A stretch of 64,000 nucleotides of DNA from Mucilaginibacter sp. L196 (GTDB lineage Bacteria > Bacteroidota > Bacteroidia > Sphingobacteriales > Sphingobacteriaceae): NCBI RefSeq assembly GCF_009765905.1, contig NZ_LMUO01000006.1, forward strand, positions 174,676 to 238,675, written 5' to 3'. The notes beneath the pieces were generated by a model. That model was not told where the DNA came from. It did not search any database and worked only from the letters and a program-made list of their open reading frames with translations. Positions 61,374 through 64,000 of the stretch are shown piece by piece; the stretch's first letter is position 1, and every line of letters begins with the position of its first letter. Made by a program: the position numbers and the translations under genes.

Positions 61374-63290
61374 TTACAACGTCTCCTTCAACCACCTGTA
61401 AAACTCATGCTGCCACACCAGCGCATTTTGCGGATGCAGCACCCAATGGTTCTCATCCTGCATCACAATCAGTCTGCTTTTAATACCTTGTAATTGCGCA
61501 GCCTGAAAGGCCTGTAAACCCTGCTCCAAAGGCACCCGGAAATCTTTTTCACCGTGGAAGATCAATATCGGAGTATCCCAATTAGCAACATAATTGCTTG
61601 GCGAAAACTCTCTATATGATTTTTGGGCAGCGGCATTATTCTTATCCCAATACGGGCCGCCGTAATCCCAATTCGGGAACCACATCTCTTCTGTGGTACC
61701 ATACATGCTACGGAAATCAAAAATACCATCATGCGCTATGAAAGTTTTAAAACGCTTTTTATGAACACCCGCCAACATATACACGGAGTAACCGCCATAA
61801 CTCGCGCCAACACAACCTAATCTTGCTTTATCAACAAAAGGCTCGCTGCTTACATTATCTATCGCGCTCAGGTAATCCTTTATAGCTAAACCACCGTGGT
61901 CCTTACTGATCTCTTCATTCCATGCAGTGCCATGCCCCGGCATACCCCTACGATTTGGCGCTACAATAATGTATCCGTTCGATGCCATCAACTGCAAATT
62001 CCACCTAAAAGAATAAAACTGCGTCAACGGACTTTGCGGCCCACCCTCGCAATAAAGCAAAGTCGGGTATTTTTTAGTTTTGTCGAAGTTTGGCGGATAG
62101 ATCACCCAAACCAGCATATCCTTACCATCAACCGTTTTAACGGAACGACGCTCTGTTTTGCACATGGCTAAACTGCCGTAAATCTCATCATTAACATGGC
62201 TTAATTGTTTCATAAAGCCATTGGTAATATCTACGGTGTAAAGCTCGTTCGCATGGTTAAAATCGCCACGGGTAACTATCAGGGTTTTCCCTTTTTGGCC
62301 AACAATATCATTCACATCAAAATCGCCTGCAGTAACCTGGGTAATAACAGGCATCATTTTGGTAAGCCCCGGGTAAGTTACATTAAACAATTGCGAAGTA
62401 CCATTTATCGGCGCGATAAAGAAAAGACTTTTACCATCCTCAGCCCACTTATAGCTTCCCACATGTATATCATCACGCTGTGCGGTAAGGTTTAATTTGA
62501 AGGTGCCGGTTGTAGCAACCAAATCTTGTTTGTCGCTTTCATAACCATCACGCTTCATTTGCAGCCAGGCCATTTGTCCTTTTTTATTGAAGGTTGGTTG
62601 CAAATCATAACCAGGATTATCCGCTGTTAAATTGGTGGTTATGCCCGTAGCAATATCATAGCTATAAATATCAGTATTGGTGCTAATGGCATAAGCAGTA
62701 CCGAATTTCTTTTTGCAGGCATAAACAACTCTTTTGCTATCCGGGTTCCACACAAAATCCTCATCACCACCATCAGGTTTCAGCGGACAATCATAAGGCT
62801 CACCAGGCATCAAATCTTTGGCCTTGCCGGGTTTGCCATTAACCATTGGCGCAAGCATTACGTGGCCAAATTTACCATCCTCCCAGGTATCCCAATGGCG
62901 ATAGTTCAGACTATCATATATCAGTACATTGCTTCTTTTCAGGTCAGGATAATAATCAGTTCCCGAAACTTTTTCCACCTTAATATCCTGGCTGCTGATC
63001 TTATATTTACCATCCGGCGATACTTTATCATCGGCCATCCACTCATTCAAATCAGTAACCAAAAATGGCGTACCACCTTCAATAGGCAAGCTATATGTTT
63101 TGGTGACGATCTTATTGCCAGCAATATCGGGCACACCCACGGTGTAGATCACATACTTACCATCTTTAGAAATCCCCTTGCCGCTAACGCGACCCAGCTT
63201 TAAAAGTAATTCAGGGGTAAGTAAATTTTGGGCATTAGCTGTCATACCCGAAATTATTAGAAATAGCAAAATAAGAATCCTGTTTTTCAT
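61374..63290 (-). CDS. S9 family serine peptidase (prolyl oligopeptidase type)
   Basis: A 638-residue exported peptidase (signal peptide 1-20, TANA|Q). The N-terminal half (about 30-390) is a beta-propeller built of WD-like strands (SPDGKYKISS, WNPDSKRVVYA, WAEDGKSLFF). The C-terminal alpha/beta-hydrolase domain holds Ser497 (VGASYGGYS), Asp583 (FHGEKDFRVP) and His615 (DENHWV), a full triad. It would cut short peptides in the periplasm as a dipeptidyl- or acylaminoacyl-peptidase. TATCTTTA at 63331-63338 on the minus strand resembles its -7 box. Confidence 0.94.
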   Translation of the reverse strand: MKNRILILLFLIISGMTANAQNLLTPELLLKLGRVSGKGISKDGKYVIYTVGVPDIAGNKIVTKTYSLPIEGGTPFLVTDLNEWMADDKVSPDGKYKISSQDIKVEKVSGTDYYPDLKRSNVLIYDSLNYRHWDTWEDGKFGHVMLAPMVNGKPGKAKDLMPGEPYDCPLKPDGGDEDFVWNPDSKRVVYACKKKFGTAYAISTNTDIYSYDIATGITTNLTADNPGYDLQPTFNKKGQMAWLQMKRDGYESDKQDLVATTGTFKLNLTAQRDDIHVGSYKWAEDGKSLFFIAPINGTSQLFNVTYPGLTKMMPVITQVTAGDFDVNDIVGQKGKTLIVTRGDFNHANELYTVDITNGFMKQLSHVNDEIYGSLAMCKTERRSVKTVDGKDMLVWVIYPPNFDKTKKYPTLLYCEGGPQSPLTQFYSFRWNLQLMASNGYIIVAPNRRGMPGHGTAWNEEISKDHGGLAIKDYLSAIDNVSSEPFVDKARLGCVGASYGGYSVYMLAGVHKKRFKTFIAHDGIFDFRSMYGTTEEMWFPNWDYGGPYWDKNNAAAQKSYREFSPSNYVANWDTPILIFHGEKDFRVPLEQGLQAFQAAQLQGIKSRLIVMQDENHWVLHPQNALVWQHEFYRWLKETL

Positions 63291-63836
63291 TATGATACAT
63301 TGATAAAAATGAGTGGGGTTAAAATCGATTTAAAGATAAAAATAAATTTATGTGATTGGGAGCGATGACATGGCAATGTACGCTATTGGGAAGATGGGGA
63401 TAGGTGTGGCTCTGCAAGTGGCGCTGTACCACGGTACAAGTGGAACAACTGGTACATTTGGTACACTTTTAGCCAAAAAAACGCCCGAAACAACCCTAAA
63501 AAGCCCGTTTTTACCCACTTATTTAGCGGCTTTTCGGGCTAAAAACACCCAATTTAGGCCCCAAAAAGCACTAAAAAACACACATTTTTCACCATTTTTT
63601 GCCATTATTTGAGGCATTTTATAGCGTTTTTACCGCAATTTTGCACCATTTTGAAACAGTAAAATTTCTTGCACTCGCTAGGGTGGAGCCTAATGGCGTT
63701 CGGAAGATTAAAAAAGGGTGTCCTTCTGAGCATAGCGAAGAATCTGTAAGTTGGTTTACGCTTGTACAGATGCTTCGTACTTCAGCACGTTTTTTACATT
63801 TCTTCGGTATTCCGCCTATTGCTGGCGCATGCGTTA
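63291..63836. other. 546-bp gene-poor gap
   Basis: No convincing gene on either strand. Contents: the S9 peptidase promoter region, a GGTAC-rich patch with GGTACAAGTGG, CTGGTACATTTGGTACAC (about 63432-63468), a stretch of repeated TTTTT-ACC / CACCATTTT words (63510-63665), and the repeat at 63719. Confidence 0.5.
63719..63790. repeat. GTCATTCTGAG-family repeat, decayed copy
   Basis: TGTCCTTCTGAGCATAGCGA and AGAATCTGTAAG at the left, ACAGATGCTTCGTACTTCAG at the right; both outer TCATTC/GAATGA ends are damaged. It lies 47 bases past the end of the truncated gene at the right edge. Confidence 0.7.
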
Positions 63837-64000
63837 TTATATGTTATATTTAGGCTTACTTAATAATATTGAGTTTGGGTTAGTCATAACCCATGTTGTT
63901 GCCAGTTCACATAAGCGTGACGGTTCATCATCACCATTTCCGGTGCGGCGAATTTCTTTAGCAATAGCCGTCGCTTCATTAAGCAAAGTTTCATTTAATG
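63837..64000 (-). CDS. 3' end of a gene of unknown function, cut by the window
   Basis: An open frame enters from the right edge and ends at TAA 63837-63839. The visible 53 residues begin LNETLLNEATAIAKEIRRTG, continue with NGDDEPSRLCELATTWVMTN and end PNSILLSKPKYNI. They are consistent with a helical cytoplasmic protein. No family recognised from this fragment; the rest lies outside the window. Confidence 0.6.
   Translation of the reverse strand, partial: LNETLLNEATAIAKEIRRTGNGDDEPSRLCELATTWVMTNPNSILLSKPKYNI

Noticed and set aside
63352..63612. An 86-codon plus-strand frame in the right-hand gap
   Set aside because: Composition is repetitive (Thr-Gly-Thr, Lys/Pro runs), there is no promoter or family match, and the stretch looks like simple repeats.

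Overview
The window is a chromosomal segment of a Bacteroidota bacterium, most likely a member of the Sphingobacteriaceae (Mucilaginibacter or Pedobacter type). Supporting signs are Bacteroidota-type promoters (TAnnTTTG, several exact), the scarcity of Shine-Dalgarno sequences, TonB/PorT-type outer-membrane proteins, SIMPL, CocE/NonD, M61 and GH125 proteins, and a MurE carrying the meso-diaminopimelate signature DNPR. Several families of palindromic intergenic repeats are scattered through it. Genus level is an inference; no rRNA or tRNA gene was seen.

Layout. 1-6.4 kb: a truncated DUF885 peptidase, two envelope proteins, ligA, a small Cys-rich protein, dapA and a histone H1-like protein. 6.7-9.4 kb: a Tat-exported GH125 mannosidase and an alpha-oxoamine synthase. 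9.5-25.4 kb: a 13-gene dcw (division and cell wall) cluster on the minus strand, mraZ-rsmH-ftsL-ftsI-murE-mraY-murD-ftsW-murG-murC-ftsQ-ftsA-ftsZ, led by a recognisable MraZ box and closed by a strong terminator after ftsZ; murF and ddl are absent. 25.7-34 kb: mixed housekeeping genes (thioredoxin-like protein, CocE/NonD hydrolase, acyltransferase, pgk, GNAT, gap) and one AT-rich orphan. 34.2-39.5 kb: a minus-strand run headed by a TPP riboswitch: TonB receptor, PafA-type phosphatase, thiE. 39.8-46.7 kb: aspS with two FKBP lipoproteins and a small tyrosine phosphatase, a SIMPL protein, a degenerate receiver protein, serS and rsmI. 46.9-53.8 kb: an overlapping lipoprotein/large exported protein pair, a DinB-like protein, lnt, a GlcNAc-kinase-like protein and a single-domain response regulator. 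54-64 kb: M61 peptidase, a mini membrane protein, Ku, an STM3941-like protein, DUF1801, an APC permease, a zinc ribbon, an ECF sigma factor with a membrane partner, an S9 peptidase and a truncated gene at the right edge.

How the genes work together. dapA makes the precursor of meso-DAP, which MurE adds to the peptidoglycan stem made by MurC/D/E. MraY and MurG build the lipid-linked unit that FtsW and FtsI polymerise at the FtsZ/FtsA ring. The riboswitch run suggests a thiamine salvage unit: an outer-membrane receptor under TPP control, with a periplasmic phosphomonoesterase and ThiE further along the same strand.

The most interesting non-coding structure is the repeat landscape. There are GC-rich stem-loops inside the dcw operon, one of which codes for the MurD N-terminus. 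A 37-bp perfect inverted repeat lies at 36.75 kb. An element at 52.4 kb supplies the stop codons of both convergent neighbours and carries a second repeat inside it. A short fossil of a permease gene lies next to its intact relative at 57.7-59.6 kb.
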